Assembly: GCA_030035585.1 (NCBI GenBank)
Contig: CM057463.1
Location: forward strand, 139,408,736-139,472,735
Origin: Dugong dugon
Lineage: Eukaryota; Chordata; Mammalia; Sirenia; Dugongidae
Direction: 5' to 3'
Length of the DNA stretch: 64,000 nt
Every line of letters begins with the position of its first letter. Within the stretch, counting starts at the first letter, position 1. Both the position numbers and the translations under genes were made by a program. The notes under the pieces are model-generated. The model had not been told where the DNA came from. It saw only the letters and a program-made list of their open reading frames with translations, and searched no databases. Below, in pieces: positions 35,176 to 45,950 of this stretch.

Positions 35176-36744
35176 GAAAAAATTTTTTGAATATTTTATT
35201 GTGTTTTAGATGAAAGTTTACACAGCAAATCAGATTCCCATTCAACAATTCATACTCAAATTGTTCTGTGACATTCATTAAACCAAAAACACTAAACCCA
35301 TTGCCGCTGAGTTGATTACAGCTATGGCTGCATTTACCTTAAAAGCAAAGATGAGAAGGCAAGGAGGTGAAGGGAAAATGGATGGATGGAAATGGGGGAG
35401 GTAGGGTGGAAATGGTGAGAGTGCTGACACATTTCAGGGATTGTAACCAATGTCACTCACACTGTGAGTGTACAAATGCTGCCTGTTTGGTCTTGTATAG
35501 TTGATTGTTTAAAGAAGCACATTCCTCATGGGTGTTATTGTTTATTTTATAGGCCAATCTATTATTTGGCTGAAAGGTGACCTTCAGGAGTGGCTTCAGT
35601 TCCAGATTAAAAAGGTGTCTTAGGGCTATAGTTTTGGGGGTTCCTCTAGTCTCTATCAGTCCAGTCTGGTCTTTTTTTTATGAATTTGAGTTTTGTTCTA
35701 CATTTTTCTCTCATCATAACTGGGACCTTCTATTGTGTCCTTGGTCAGAACAGTTGGTGGTTCTTGTGGTCTCAGGCTAGAAGAGGCTGTGGTTAGTGTG
35801 GGCCATTAGTCCTGTGGACTAATTTCTTCCTTAAGTCTTTGGTTTTCTTCACTCTCCTTTGCTCCAGGTGGGAAGAGACCAAGAATTGTATCTTAAATGG
35901 CCACTCACAAGCTTTTAAGACCCCAGACGCTATTCATCAAGCTAGGATGTAAAACGTTATCTTTATGAATTAAGTTATGCCAATTGACCTAGTTGTTTCA
36001 GGAGATTATGGTCCTGAGTCTTCAAATCCAGTATCAATCCCACAAGGTGTTAGGATATGTCTAGGAAGTATCCCTTAACTTTGCCCCATATGTGCTTTAT
36101 TGTATATGTGAATATATATGTAGCACATACAAATATGTATATACGTATGCTCACAAATATACCTATATGCACACGCATGTACCTCCATATGCCTTCCCAC
36201 AACCGTATAACATACATATCTACCTAGGTAACCACTCACATACTTTTGCTTGTTATTACTGTTGTTGCAAAATTGTATATGTTATAGCATTTACCATGGT
36301 AGTCCTTTATTCTTATGTACCTCTCAGTGTCTTCATTTACCTTGATCAAGTTGTGCTAACTTCCCCCATATTAGCTATTGCCTTTGCCATCACCAGAATT
36401 AACATGTGTTAATATCTACTAAAGGATTCCCCTTCACTCCCCCTCACACCCCTGGTAACCATCAAAGAAAGTTGGTTTCTGTGTGTATAGCTATTTTGGA
36501 CTTCTTATAAAAGTGGTATCATGAAATATTTGTCCTTTTGTGTTTGACTTATTTCACTCAGCATAATGTCCTCCAGATTAAACCATGTTATGAGATGTTT
36601 TGTGGACTCATCATTATTCTTTATTGCATCATACTATTCCCTTGTATGTATGTGCCAAAATTTGTTTATCCATTCATCCGTTGATGGACACTTAGGTTGT
36701 TTTCATCTTTTTGCTATTGTGAATAATGCTGCAATGAACATGAA
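35176..36744 (-). repeat. L1 3' UTR and ORF2 tail, 5'-truncated, with an inverted piece
   Basis: In reverse orientation, 35184-35283 is the L1 3' terminus, 35490-36420 more 3' UTR ('ggccactcacaagcttttaagaccccagacgc') and 36460-36744 the end of ORF2 ('tccattcatccgttgatgg'). In between, about 35340-35475 reads in the opposite direction ('gatgagaaggcaaggagg', as at 43523). A SINE-tail-like scrap lies at 35284-35324. The element resumes at 37262. Confidence 0.82.
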
Positions 36745-37261
36745 TAGCTTAGTTATCTAGTGCTGCTGTAACAGAAATACCACAAATACATGGCTTTAAC
36801 AAAGAGAAATTTATTCTCTCAGTGTAGAATGCTAGAAGTCTGAATTCAGGGTGCCAGCTCCATGGAAACGTTTTCTCTCTGTGTTGGCTCTGGGGGAAGG
36901 TCCTTGTCATCAGTCTTCCCTGGTTGAGGATCTTTACAGTGCAGGGATCCCGGGTACAAAGGACATGATGTTCTGCTGGCTCTGGTTTCTTGGTAATATG
37001 AGGCCCCCATGTCTCTCTTCTCCTTTCTCTCTTTTATAACTTAAAAGAGATTGGCTTAAAATGCAACCTAATCTCGTGGATTGACTCCTGTCTCAAGATA
37101 ACTGCCATTAATCCCACCTCATTAACATCATAGAGGTAGGATTTACAACACATAGGAAAATCATATCAGATGACAAAATGGAGAACAATCACACAATACT
37201 GGGAATCATGGCCTAGCCAAGTTGACATACATTTTTGGGGGACACAACTGAATCCATAACA
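36745..37261 (-). repeat. MLT1-like (MaLR) LTR inserted in L1
   Basis: On the reverse strand it starts TGTTATGGATTCAGTTGTGT and ends near 'ctaagcta'. It has the standard AATAAA-containing end ('gagaataaatttctc') and is full length, about 515 bases. L1 sequence is continuous across it: 'gctgcaatgaacat' before and 'gggtgtgcatatgtc' after. Confidence 0.9.
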
Positions 37262-37480
37262 ATGGGTGTGCATATGTCTATTCTTGTGATGACTCTTAAA
37301 TCTGTAGGATATATACCTAGGAGTGGAATTGCTGGATCATAAGGTATTTCTATTTCTAGCTTTTTGAGGAAGCACCATGTGGTTTTCCATAGTGGTTGTA
37401 GCATTTTCCAATCCCACCAGTAATATGTAAGAGTTCCAATCTCCCCACAACCTCACTAGTGTTTGCTGTTTTCTGGAAAA
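37262..37480 (-). repeat. L1 ORF2 tail, continued beyond the LTR
   Basis: The reverse frame contains '[33 protein letters not shown]' in part, the L1 ORF2 C-terminal region, so it belongs to the L1 piece at 35176-36744. It stops at about 37480, the 5' truncation point. Confidence 0.85.
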
Positions 37481-38225
37481 ATTTTGCTAGAGTCTCAGAC
37501 CCATTATCCTTAGATTACTGATAACATATAGAGATGAATAATTGTGTCATTCTTATGAATCATCTGCTGACTATCTCGATGGCTAACAATAATTTCCCCT
37601 TTATAAGCAATCAATTTACAAAGCTTTCTAAGTCTTAAGAAACTATCATTTCAAACCTTTAGATGGAGTAGAAAACTGAAATATGACACTAAAATATAAA
37701 ATCACACAGAATTATAAACTCTTAGAGCTAAAATGTTTGATGATCTGATTTGGCCATTTCATTCTGTGTCTTTATGTTTCTATTAAGACCAGATTTGATT
37801 TAGTGAGATTCCTAAAGCCATTTGCTTTTTCAAGACAAATATATTGAAGGTTTTTATTATTTCCCTGAGTCTAGGAATACAAGAGAAATCCAAAAATATT
37901 TCTCTGTCCTATGTAAATCTTATAGTCTACAGGAGAAGATATATATAAGATCTATGAAGATACAGATTATAACAGTGCAGTATGTACAATATGCTGTAAG
38001 AGTATTGCGCTGGGGGCAATTACCTTTTCCTAAGTGAGATGGTGAAGGAAGTTTTTCAAAATCAGTGGCCATTGGAATCAGATTTTGAAAGACAAAGGAA
38101 TTCATCTGTCAAAAGGATGTCAGGAGGAGAGGACATATCAGACAAATGGCTTTGGGCAGCGACAGGGAAGTAAGAATGAATAAACTGTTTGTTTACTGCG
38201 ATTATACTAGATGCCTTTGTTGAAT
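37481..38225. other. No recognised feature
   Basis: Unassigned sequence. Short frames at 37822-38037 and 37920-38105 overlap in antisense and are unsupported. Confidence 0.5.
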
Positions 38226-38375
38226 ATTAATATGTGTCATTTAATATTCATAGCAACCATTGTGCTCTCCATTTGCAGGTGGGAAAACAGAAGTTTAGGG
38301 AAATTAAGTACTTTGTCCCCATTTCACACATCTAGAATCATTATCTGGTACTAGAACCCAGGCAATCTGACTGAG
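38226..38375 (-). repeat. MIR
   Basis: 'gtcatttaatattcatagc', 'catttgcaggtgggaaaac' and 'aattaagtactttgtcccc' follow the reverse-strand MIR order. Confidence 0.7.
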
Positions 38376-38770
38376 TACACATTTTGTGTTATTAGTCATT
38401 GTGATAAAAAGTTACAGTTTGAGGTATTTGGAATGGGTGTGGGATGGTTGGAGTTACGGCTGAAAAAGCGGATTTGAGGAAAATTGTGGAGAATTTTTTT
38501 TCATATTAGAAGTTTGAGGTTTGAGAAGTATAGGCAATTGGAAAATGCTAAAGCTTTAAGAAAAAAAGTGTTAAATGGCCACACTCCTGCAGAGGAGACT
38601 ATGGATTGTGGGAAAGGGAGATTGGAGGTCCAAAGGCTACAGAGGAGGCTGCTGTTTGGCGCCATGTTAGAAATAAGGAAGGTTAGAACAGAGACAATGG
38701 CAATGGGGTGGGGAGGGCTGATAGAGTCAAGGGTTACTTTTCAATTAGAACCAATCAGATGTGCTAATGC
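38376..38770. other. No recognised feature
   Basis: Unassigned sequence up to the left target-site duplication of the chimeric insertion. The 113-codon frame at 38484-38825 runs from here into the poly-T tract and is not a gene. Confidence 0.5.
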
Positions 38771-38788
38771 CCAAATAATATACTTTCT
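38771..38788. repeat. Target-site duplication of the chimeric insertion (left)
   Basis: CCAAATAATATACTTTCT. The right copy at 40888-40905 differs by one base. Confidence 0.85.
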
Positions 38789-39095
38789 TTTTTTTTTTCA
38801 AATTTTTTTATTGTGCTTTAGATGAAGACTTACAGAGCAAGTTAGTTTCTCATTAAGCAATTAATACATGTATTGTTTTTTAACATTGGTTGCCAACCCA
38901 CAACATGTCAACATTCTCCCCTTCTCTACCTTGGGTTCCCCATCACCAGCTTTCCTGTCCCCTCCTGCTTTCTTGTCCTTGCCTCTGGGCTGCTGTGCCC
39001 ATTTAGTCTCATTTTGTTTTATGGGCCTGTCTAATCTTTGGCTGAAGGGTGACCCTCAGGAGTGACTTCAGCACTGAGTTAAAAAAGAGAGTCTG
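38789..39095 (-). repeat. L1 3' end inside the chimera
   Basis: Reverse-strand L1 3' UTR terminus: 'attgtgctttagatgaag', 'aacattctccccttctc', 'ggctgaagggtgaccctc'. It is only about 300 bases and is joined abruptly to the MITE at about 39096. Confidence 0.85.
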
Positions 39096-39096
39096 G

Positions 39097-39411
39097 GAGA
39101 TGGGTTTCCATTCTAATGACTGCGTCATAAGTTGGTTCTGATATAAGTCAAATACCTCTTCTTTTTTTTTTTTTTTAGTTTTCAGTATTATAGCCTTTTA
39201 TTATCTGTATCTTTATAAATTCAATCTTTATTTGTCTTTAGGGGTTGACAAGAGAATGATAACATCAGCAAATTATGCACTGCAATATTGTATGTAGTAC
39301 ATATCACTAACAATAAGATGTACAACACCAGCAACAACAAAAAAAAACAAACGGTCATAAGTGAGGTTTGTTGTAACTCAAATACGTCGAAAGCTGGGGA
39401 CTACCTGTGTA
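39097..39411 (-). repeat. Tigger-like MITE
   Basis: The right terminus in reverse complement reads ACAGGTAGTCCCCAGCTTTC, matching the element start at 57231. The body blocks 'gccttttattatctgtatc' and 'actaacaataagatgt' are shared with 57300-57475. The left terminus lacks its first ~20 bases. The TIR and a TA at the other copy suggest a pogo/Tigger family. Confidence 0.75.
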
Positions 39412-40048
39412 CCATTAAGATAGAATGTAGCCACATTCACAAGTCCTAAATCAAGAAGATAAAATATCCCATATAGTTGGAAACAAGGCATAAAGTCGGA
39501 CGCCATCTTGGAAATCCAACATGATACATATATGCACTGCAGTTCCATTTGTCCTGCTGATGACATGATGTTTCAGGGAGCTCTTACCAGTCAAAACAAA
39601 AATTGTAATTTCAGGAATGTTCCAATAAAGGTGAGGAAAACTTCCAACTTCCTCTAGATATCATTCGCCACACTGAGGTTTTCAATTCCAAAATTTTTAT
39701 AGTTGCTTAGTCCAACCACAATGTGCCTTTGAACAATTTTGGCAGTGAGTGAATGCATCACACAGCATAGGCCCATACTTGGTGACTGTACAGTCAATGT
39801 ACTGCCACCGAAGGCAAAGACAAAAACTAGCACCTGAACTCTACGTGGAAAGGGCAATCATGCCCCTGGTAATTGCTTGTCTTGGTTAATCAGATTGAAG
39901 AAATAAAAGTGTTTACAAAACAACTGAGTCAACTTTCATCCTTGGAGAATTGGATTTCAATGATTCTTAAAATCTTTAGCATGTTTTCACTTCATCAATG
40001 CCAATTTCCTGAAGCTGTCTCTGTGTCTTAGAAGCCAGAGGAACTTAC
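39412..40048 (-). other. Unassigned part of the chimera
   Basis: In sense this lies immediately downstream of the exon-like segment, so part may be CACNA2D3 intron. The reverse frames at 39378-39566 and 39654-39857 resemble nothing I know. No repeat family was recognised. Confidence 0.5.
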
Positions 40049-40165
40049 CCATACTGCTTCAGATTTTTTGTGAAACATCTCTTCCATGTTCTTTGCCAGC
40101 TTTCTCACAAGTTGGAGGCCATCAATTTCTTCTGTGGCAACGTCTTTCTCATATTCTTTATATTT
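40049..40165 (-). pseudogene. CACNA2D3: CACNA2D3 exon-like fragment
   Basis: The reverse strand encodes 39 residues including 'EEIDGLQLV' and 'KNMEEMFHKKSEAV'. I recognise these as an early extracellular exon of the voltage-gated calcium channel subunit alpha-2/delta-3. By memory about 36 of 39 residues agree. In sense it is followed directly by GTAAGT, a good splice donor, and preceded by 'cttaaaag', a possible but weak acceptor with no pyrimidine tract. A stop lies just before the exon start. So it is a single-exon copy with some flank, not a spliced retrocopy and not a gene. The alpha-2/delta-3 protein normally assists calcium-channel trafficking at the neuronal surface. Confidence 0.72.
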
Positions 40166-40199
40166 CTTTTAAGACTGAGGCAGCTCAGCTTCTTGTGTC

Positions 40200-40627
40200 T
40201 GTTGTCTCTTCGGCTTGTTTTCTGGTTTCTTGGCTTCTCGGCTCCTTGGGCCTCACGCCCACGTCTGCTCTGCTGGGGGAAGTGTTCCAAAGCTCCATAG
40301 CTCTATCAATAAGTGCCTGGAAGCACCCCAGTCTGCCAGGAAGCCTCCTGCACACAGGCACTCAGCTCCCTCGCTCCGTGGGTCAGCAAGCCTAGTTCCA
40401 CCAATAAGTACCCGGAGGCACCCCTCTCCTCCAGGAAGCCTCCAGCACACAGGCACTCGGCTCTCTCGCTCCATGGGTAGATTCCAGCGCCCTCTTGTGC
40501 TGGTTTCCTAGTTCTGCTGCTGTTGGTTCTCTGCCACTGCCGCTCCTCTATCCATTCACAGTTTCAAAACCACTTCCACATTTTAGTTATCTATTAGAGA
40601 GCACCCCACTCTCTCGGTACTGAGTTC
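40200..40627 (-). repeat. GC-rich part of the chimera with a 95-bp tandem repeat
   Basis: Two units start at about 40308 ('aataagtgcctggaagcac') and 40403 ('aataagtacccggaggcac'), both continuing with 'aggaagcctcc', 'cacacaggcactc' and 'ctcgctcc'. The whole part is richer in G+C than the neighbourhood. The frames here are composition artefacts. Confidence 0.75.
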
Positions 40628-40886
40628 TGTCTTAGTCATCCACTGCTGCTACAGCAGAAATATCACAAGTGGATGGCTTTAACAAAGAGAAATTTATTTC
40701 TTCACAGTAAAGTAAACTAAAAGTCCAAATTCAGGGTGTCAGCTCCAGGGGTAGGCTTTCTCTGTCTGTTGGCCTTCTTCTCATCAGTGGTCCCCCAGAC
40801 TTGGAGCTTCTCGGCGCAGGAACCTTGGGTCCAAAGGACACGCTCTGCTCCTGGTGCTTCTTTCTTGGTGGTATGAGGTTCCCCCC
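40628..40886 (-). repeat. MLT1-like LTR fragment at the 5' end of the chimera
   Basis: Reverse-strand LTR 3' half, from 'TGTCTTAGTCATCC' (end of the LTR) through 'gagaaatttatttc' (AATAAA region in reverse) to 'tggtggtatgaggtt'. It is cut abruptly by the right target-site duplication, as expected for 5' truncation. Confidence 0.85.
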
Positions 40887-40887
40887 A

Positions 40888-40905
40888 CCAAACAATATAC
40901 TTTCT
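40888..40905. repeat. Target-site duplication of the chimeric insertion (right)
   Basis: CCAAACAATATACTTTCT, with one difference from 38771-38788. Confidence 0.85.
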
Positions 40906-41434
40906 GATGCGTGGTGCCATTCTCTTTCTTTTGACTCAGTGTTGAAAGTAGAGATCGTCTCAGCTCCAATTATTAAAACAATACTTTCAATCCATAAACA
41001 TAACCTTAAGAAGGATCTAGTAAGTACATTCTAATGCTGTTTAAATTATTATATTATAGAAGACATTAAAACATTGTTTAACATTCCAAAGAATGAATTT
41101 TTAACGTATTTTAAGATAAACTACTTAAGGCAGAAATGCTTGGATACAATTAATTTATCTTTATTAAGCTATCAACTCCTTTGGGTTAAATTCACCCAAG
41201 TGTTACTGTAGTTATAGCCACAATGCTACAGCTCAGCTTACAGAAGCAAAGCCTAGTTTTTTTGTAAAAACCTATTATTTCTAAAGAATAGCTTTTAATT
41301 TATTACTAACTTAATATCACAACATTTAGCATGAATATGAAAACAAGGCATTAATCAAGGGTTTCTGGTCACCTTTGTGTGGGAGAGAGCCAGGTCTGTG
41401 TCTCCTGTGACTTCTGGCCCTTCTATGAATTAAC
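40906..41434. other. No recognised feature
   Basis: AT-rich intergenic sequence without a gene-like frame. Confidence 0.5.
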
Positions 41435-41588
41435 TGAAATAGATTGATTCAGTGGCTGGCAAAGGGCCTCAAACATAGCAATGATTGTGAGGATGGCATA
41501 GGACCAGGCAGTGTTTTGTCCTGTGGTACATAGGGTCGCTATGAGTTGGAATCGACTCTATGGCACCTAACAACAACAACAACAATAA
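41435..41588 (+). repeat. RTE LINE 3' terminus
   Basis: 'gtgaggatggcataggaccagg', 'acatagggtcgctatgagt' and the (CAA)n tail form the last ~150 bases of the RTE element in forward orientation. Confidence 0.88.
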
Positions 41589-42569
41589 ATTAACTGGGTA
41601 GTTGCCCAAACAGTCATGAATATCCAGCAGGATATATTCTTAATTTCATAAGAAAATAACAATTACCAGAGGAAATTTACTAATATAGTTTGTAGTTCCC
41701 TTAAGTGAATTTCTTTTATTGTGAGGAATAATCTTATGCAGGTATTTGGTGCAATCACAGACCATGCATTGTGACTGGCTTATCTTCAATGACGTTTGAC
41801 CTGTCTGTGTGTACTTGCTGGGCTGTCCCGAACATTGGCCAGGGGCATGTGATACAACTGGCCATTAGTCAGACAAAAGCAAATATAAACAATATTTGTA
41901 AATCTCTTTCCACTTTTAGCCTATAACTTAAAAGCACAGTTTCATAAATTTGAGAAAAATGAGACAAAGTCTCACATATTTCTGTACATTCTATACGTGA
42001 CCAAGGGAGCTTCTCGTAGGTGATTAAAAGAATCCTGAGAACTCTTTTCATTGGTTATATATATTGCAAAATTGAAACTGAAGTTATCTGAAAATAGTAA
42101 TCATTCTTCTCCTAGTGTTCTCCCAGACACCCAAACACAAAACAAAACAAATCCTAAATTGTGTGGAAATAATGTTATGTCTTCTTGTGATTGACTTTCA
42201 ACTTCAAATTTTGCATCATAGCTGAGATAAAAGAATTCTCAGAATGCTAATTTGGGATGTTGAACACATTAAAATTCAGTATTATAAGTTTTGAAACAAA
42301 CCTAGCACTTATGGGGTTTAAAATTCTTGTATGTCATCACTTCTGAGAGATCATTTCCTTATAAATCAGAGTGTTCTACAAAATAGCAGTCCAAAGGACA
42401 GGGAGATAGAGAAGGAAAATGGAAATCTGGCAGAATTATGCTTCTTTGTTTAGCTTAAAGGCACATTCAAAGAAAAATATGAAGGATAAATAGGATGAAA
42501 AATGTTGATGGTGAAAATTTACTAATATTGACTAAACAGATTAATACTGTGATGTTTAGAATACCGCTA
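41589..42569. other. No recognised feature
   Basis: Unassigned AT-rich sequence. Confidence 0.5.
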
Positions 42570-42748
42570 AAAAATGTAATGAAACCAGTTTCCATTGAGT
42601 TGACACTGACTCATGGTGAGCCCATGTGTATGCCATAGGGTTTTCAGCACCTGATTTTTCACAAGTAGATCACCAGGCCTTTCTTTAAAATCACCTCTGG
42701 GTGGACTCCAACTGCTAACCTTTTGGTTAGCCAAGCACAACACTCAGG
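42570..42748 (-). repeat. AfroSINE
   Basis: A reverse-strand copy: 'ccattgagttgacactgac', 'atagggttttcagcacctg', box B complement 'gactccaactgctaacc'. Confidence 0.88.
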
Positions 42749-43480
42749 GACAAAAAAAGTAACACAATAGTTAAAAAAACAAACACAACCCTATTGTCAG
42801 TATCCGAACTGTCATTGCCAACGTGAAGGAAGACCCCTGGGACACAGGGGGCCAACCTGGAATTAGATGGCTAAGGGACATCTGTTATGACTTTTCCATA
42901 GTGAAGAATCTAAACACATCTTAGAGAATGATTATACAAATATGCAGTGTACCCAAAGTTTCCTAGCAGTTTAAGAAGGAAGGGTTCAGAAGGAGAGAGA
43001 GAAAGAGAGAAGGGGACAGAGACAGAGAGAGATTCCCAAGGCCAGTAGTTTTCAGAACCCTAGGAAAGGAACAGAAAGAGTTAGTTCTGTTAGGCCCACT
43101 CAGAGGTTCACTGGAGTAGGATCCTATCTAGACAACCTCACACTTGGACACTCTGAGGTTTTGGTGTTGTAATACATGGCTTCAAATTATTCAGAATAAA
43201 TGGCACATGGGCAGAGAACCCTTGCATTTCAGTTCCCCTGTGACCAACTGCAGTTCACTGCAGAGAGAGTTCAGCAGTGATACCTGACACTCGGCCACTG
43301 CCCTCACAGATGATAAAAAGTGATGGACACAACCAGATTCACACCTCCTGGCTTATGTCCTATCCTAATGGATTCCTAAGGATTACACATTGATCAAGTT
43401 CATGAACATCACTGTCGAACAGAAAACAGCAGTGTTTCTGGTATTTTGCTTGCTCTAAGGAAAAGCGTTTTGCCATTTAT
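42749..43480. other. No gene; includes a GA-rich tract at 42980-43033
   Basis: Unassigned sequence. The purine tract is an imperfect (GA)n run. It has no other distinguishing feature. Confidence 0.55.
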
Positions 43481-43499
43481 AGCTTTTACAGTGTTAAAA

Positions 43500-43725
43500 T
43501 TAATGGCTCCTCTCCGGAGGCAGGATGAGAAGGCAGAAAGGGACAGGAGCTGGTTGGATGGACAGGGGAAACCCGGGGTAGAAAAGGAGAGCATGCTGTC
43601 ACATTATAGGGATTGCAACTAGTGTCACATAACAATATGTGTATAAATTTTTGTATGAGAAATTAACTTGAGCTGTAAACTTTCACCTAAAGCACAATAA
43701 AAGATAATAATAATAATAAATTAAT
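43500..43725 (+). repeat. L1 3' terminus, heavily 5'-truncated
   Basis: 'gatgagaaggcagaaaggg', 'ctggttggatggac' and 'gtaaactttcacctaaagc' followed by AATAAA-type sequence and an (ATA)n tail. This is the last ~220 bases of an L1. Confidence 0.8.
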
Positions 43726-44816
43726 AGTATAGAATTTTAACACAGTAAAGAAATTTAATAGCTGTGCCATAATGTCTACAATTTTACAAATATACTTGAT
43801 TTATAAAAAAAGAAAATAAAAATGAGTTTAGAGAGGAATTGTAATTAATAGTGATGATGTGAATCAGGTAAGAGGCAAGAGTTTGCTGATCTGAAAGTCT
43901 TGCCAGTCCTGGCCTAGAAAACGCTGTTCTTACGTGTTACGTGGGATATAGATACCATTGCTCAGTAGGGCTTGAGTCTGAATCTGCCATCATAAACTTT
44001 GTTCTGAGCTTAGATTTTTTTTTAAACCAGTTATCTAAAAGGAGACAACATTTACGAAGAGATACTAGGGCTGCTATTTGAAGTTTCTGAAAAACTATTG
44101 AACAAGACAATTTATTGTTTACTTAATTGAACAGAATGAATAGTGGGGATTTGAAAAGTCCTTTAGAATCCATAACAAGTGGCAGAGGAAAGAGAATTAC
44201 CAATTTTCCAGCTGTTTTGAGTGAAAAAACACTCTCTGGGATTCACATTTCAAACCAGGATTGTTTAACCAGCAAAATGCTGAAGTGATTAAATATGAAA
44301 CCACAAAGTGGAGGCTCGGGAAAACTATTTGGTCAGAAATGTTTCTGGAATGAGCCTTCAGCTTTACTTATTTCTGTTCCGTTGGTCAGTGATGAAATTT
44401 GCTATAATCAGCCTGCAAAATTATCCATGGAGGAAGGTTTACTTTGGTAGTTTTAAGATACCTTCTTTCAGAATTTTGATGTGGCAGCACATCCCCTAAT
44501 AGCTCATTTCCTCAAGGATTTGAAGAGAGAGCCAAACCCAGAAAAAGAGAAAAGTTTAAAATCTCTCACTTCACTGTGAACCCTTTCCATGTTTAAACAT
44601 AGAAGACACTCTCATAACCTCACCTAAATGGAACAAAGGCTCTAAGCATTCATTATGCAAGGGACCTAAGGCATATTTTTCACCAGAAAAAATAAGAGAC
44701 GATGTCTTTGCCAGCACCATGGTTTGCCCAAACATGAAACTGAAGTGAAGAGGAATGAAAGGACCTTGTTTTTCCTACAACAATGTAGTTGGGGAACATT
44801 TTAACAGGTTCATGTG
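43726..44816. other. No recognised feature
   Basis: Unassigned sequence of ordinary composition. The 63-codon frame at 44308-44499 is not recognisable. Confidence 0.5.
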
Positions 44817-45233
44817 TGCCTTAGTTACCCAGCGCTGCTGTAACACAAATACCAAAAGTGAGTGGCTCTAAAGAACAGGAATTTATTTTCTTACATTTCT
44901 GAGGGATAAAAGTCCAAATCCCTGTCTTGCTCATGATGATTCTTTCCTTGCTGGTTCGTTGGTTTTCCTTGGCTTGTAGATGATCCCCACATGGTGTCTG
45001 TCTTCCCTATGTCTGTACCTCTGTGTCTATTTATAGTCTGGAGGCAGAACACATCCTAGGGAAACTCCTTTTTCAATTGATTGATTGATTACATTACATT
45101 ATGAAAGGTAATCTGTTTTACTTAAGGCCAATTGATTTAATCACATGTAACTATAATAGCAACTACACTGGTGCTTGGCCAAACAACTGGGAGCCTAGCC
45201 TAGCCAAGTTGACACATAAAATTAACTTTCACA
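44817..45233 (-). repeat. MLT1-like (MaLR) LTR
   Basis: The reverse strand starts TGTGAAAGTTAATTTTATGT and passes through 'gtcaacttggctaggctagg'. It ends at 'actaaggca' after the AATAAA region. It is a different MLT1 subfamily from the copies at 36745 and 40628. Confidence 0.85.
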
Positions 45234-45752
45234 ATGCGCAAACAGTATAAACATCTTTGACTACTTTAATTTGTCTATTTGACTATTTATTATCTTCTAA
45301 TTTTTTTTGTCTACCATCAACAGAATAATACTTAAATAGCTAGTAATGTCAATACGCTTTTTTTCACATATAAAGTTGTAAGATAAATGAATTCTCAAAA
45401 TGTCAAATTACTGAATCAGTGGAGCTAAATTGTCAAGTCAGAGGAGGGACAATATGTGGAGAGACTCGTTACTATTTTACCTAGAGTTTGCTGTAACAAG
45501 CACATTAAAAAATGGCAAATTTCCATAATGGATCAAAGAACATCTTCTCTAACTTCTGCTGTTGCAGAATTGAGTATCTTGGATACTTAGAACTGTATTG
45601 TCCTTACACTCCATCTTCTTCCCACCCATACAAACAAAAACAAATTAACATACTACCTATTCATGAACATTACTTGATAGATTATGCTATGTATGTGATT
45701 TTTTCCCCTTTAATTTTATTATCAGATTTCCTTACCTAGTAAAACAAATAAA
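45234..45752. other. No recognised feature
   Basis: AT-rich intergenic sequence. The 75-codon frame at 45512-45739 has no recognisable domain. Confidence 0.5.
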
Positions 45753-45950
45753 CAAACAAAAAAACCAACTGCTGTTGAGATGATTCCAACTCATGGTGAC
45801 CCCATGTGTGCAGAGTAGAACTGCACTCCATAGGGTTTTCAAGGCTGTAACCTTTCAGAAGCAGATTACCAGGCCTTTCTTTTGAGGCACATCTGGGTGA
45901 GTTCAAACCTCAGCAGCCTCCATTATTCCCTAATGTCTTGCACTGCGCAA
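45753..45950 (-). repeat. AfroSINE
   Basis: A reverse-strand copy: 'aaccaactgctgttgagatg', 'gtgaccccatgtgtgcagag', 'gggttttcaaggctgtaacc'. The head is degraded. Confidence 0.88.

Larger units (their letters stand above)
38789..40887 (-). mobile_element. 2.1-kb chimeric retro-insertion
   Basis: A single insertion, bracketed by an 18-bp duplication (17 of 18 identical) and ending in an A tail in reverse orientation (T run at about 38788-38799). In sense order it contains an MLT1 LTR fragment, a GC-rich part with a 95-bp tandem repeat, a CACNA2D3 exon-like segment with its splice donor, about 600 bases I cannot assign, a Tigger-like MITE and an L1 3' end. The duplication and tail indicate L1-type reverse transcription of one RNA. 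The unspliced donor suggests that RNA was not fully processed. Confidence 0.75.

Noticed and set aside
38484-38825. 113-codon plus-strand frame
   Set aside because: It runs across the target-site duplication into the poly-T tail complement of the insertion, so it is not an ancestral gene.
40105-40511. Overlapping frames of 60-100 codons in the chimera
   Set aside because: They come from the GC-rich tandem repeat and conflict with the frame of the CACNA2D3 exon.
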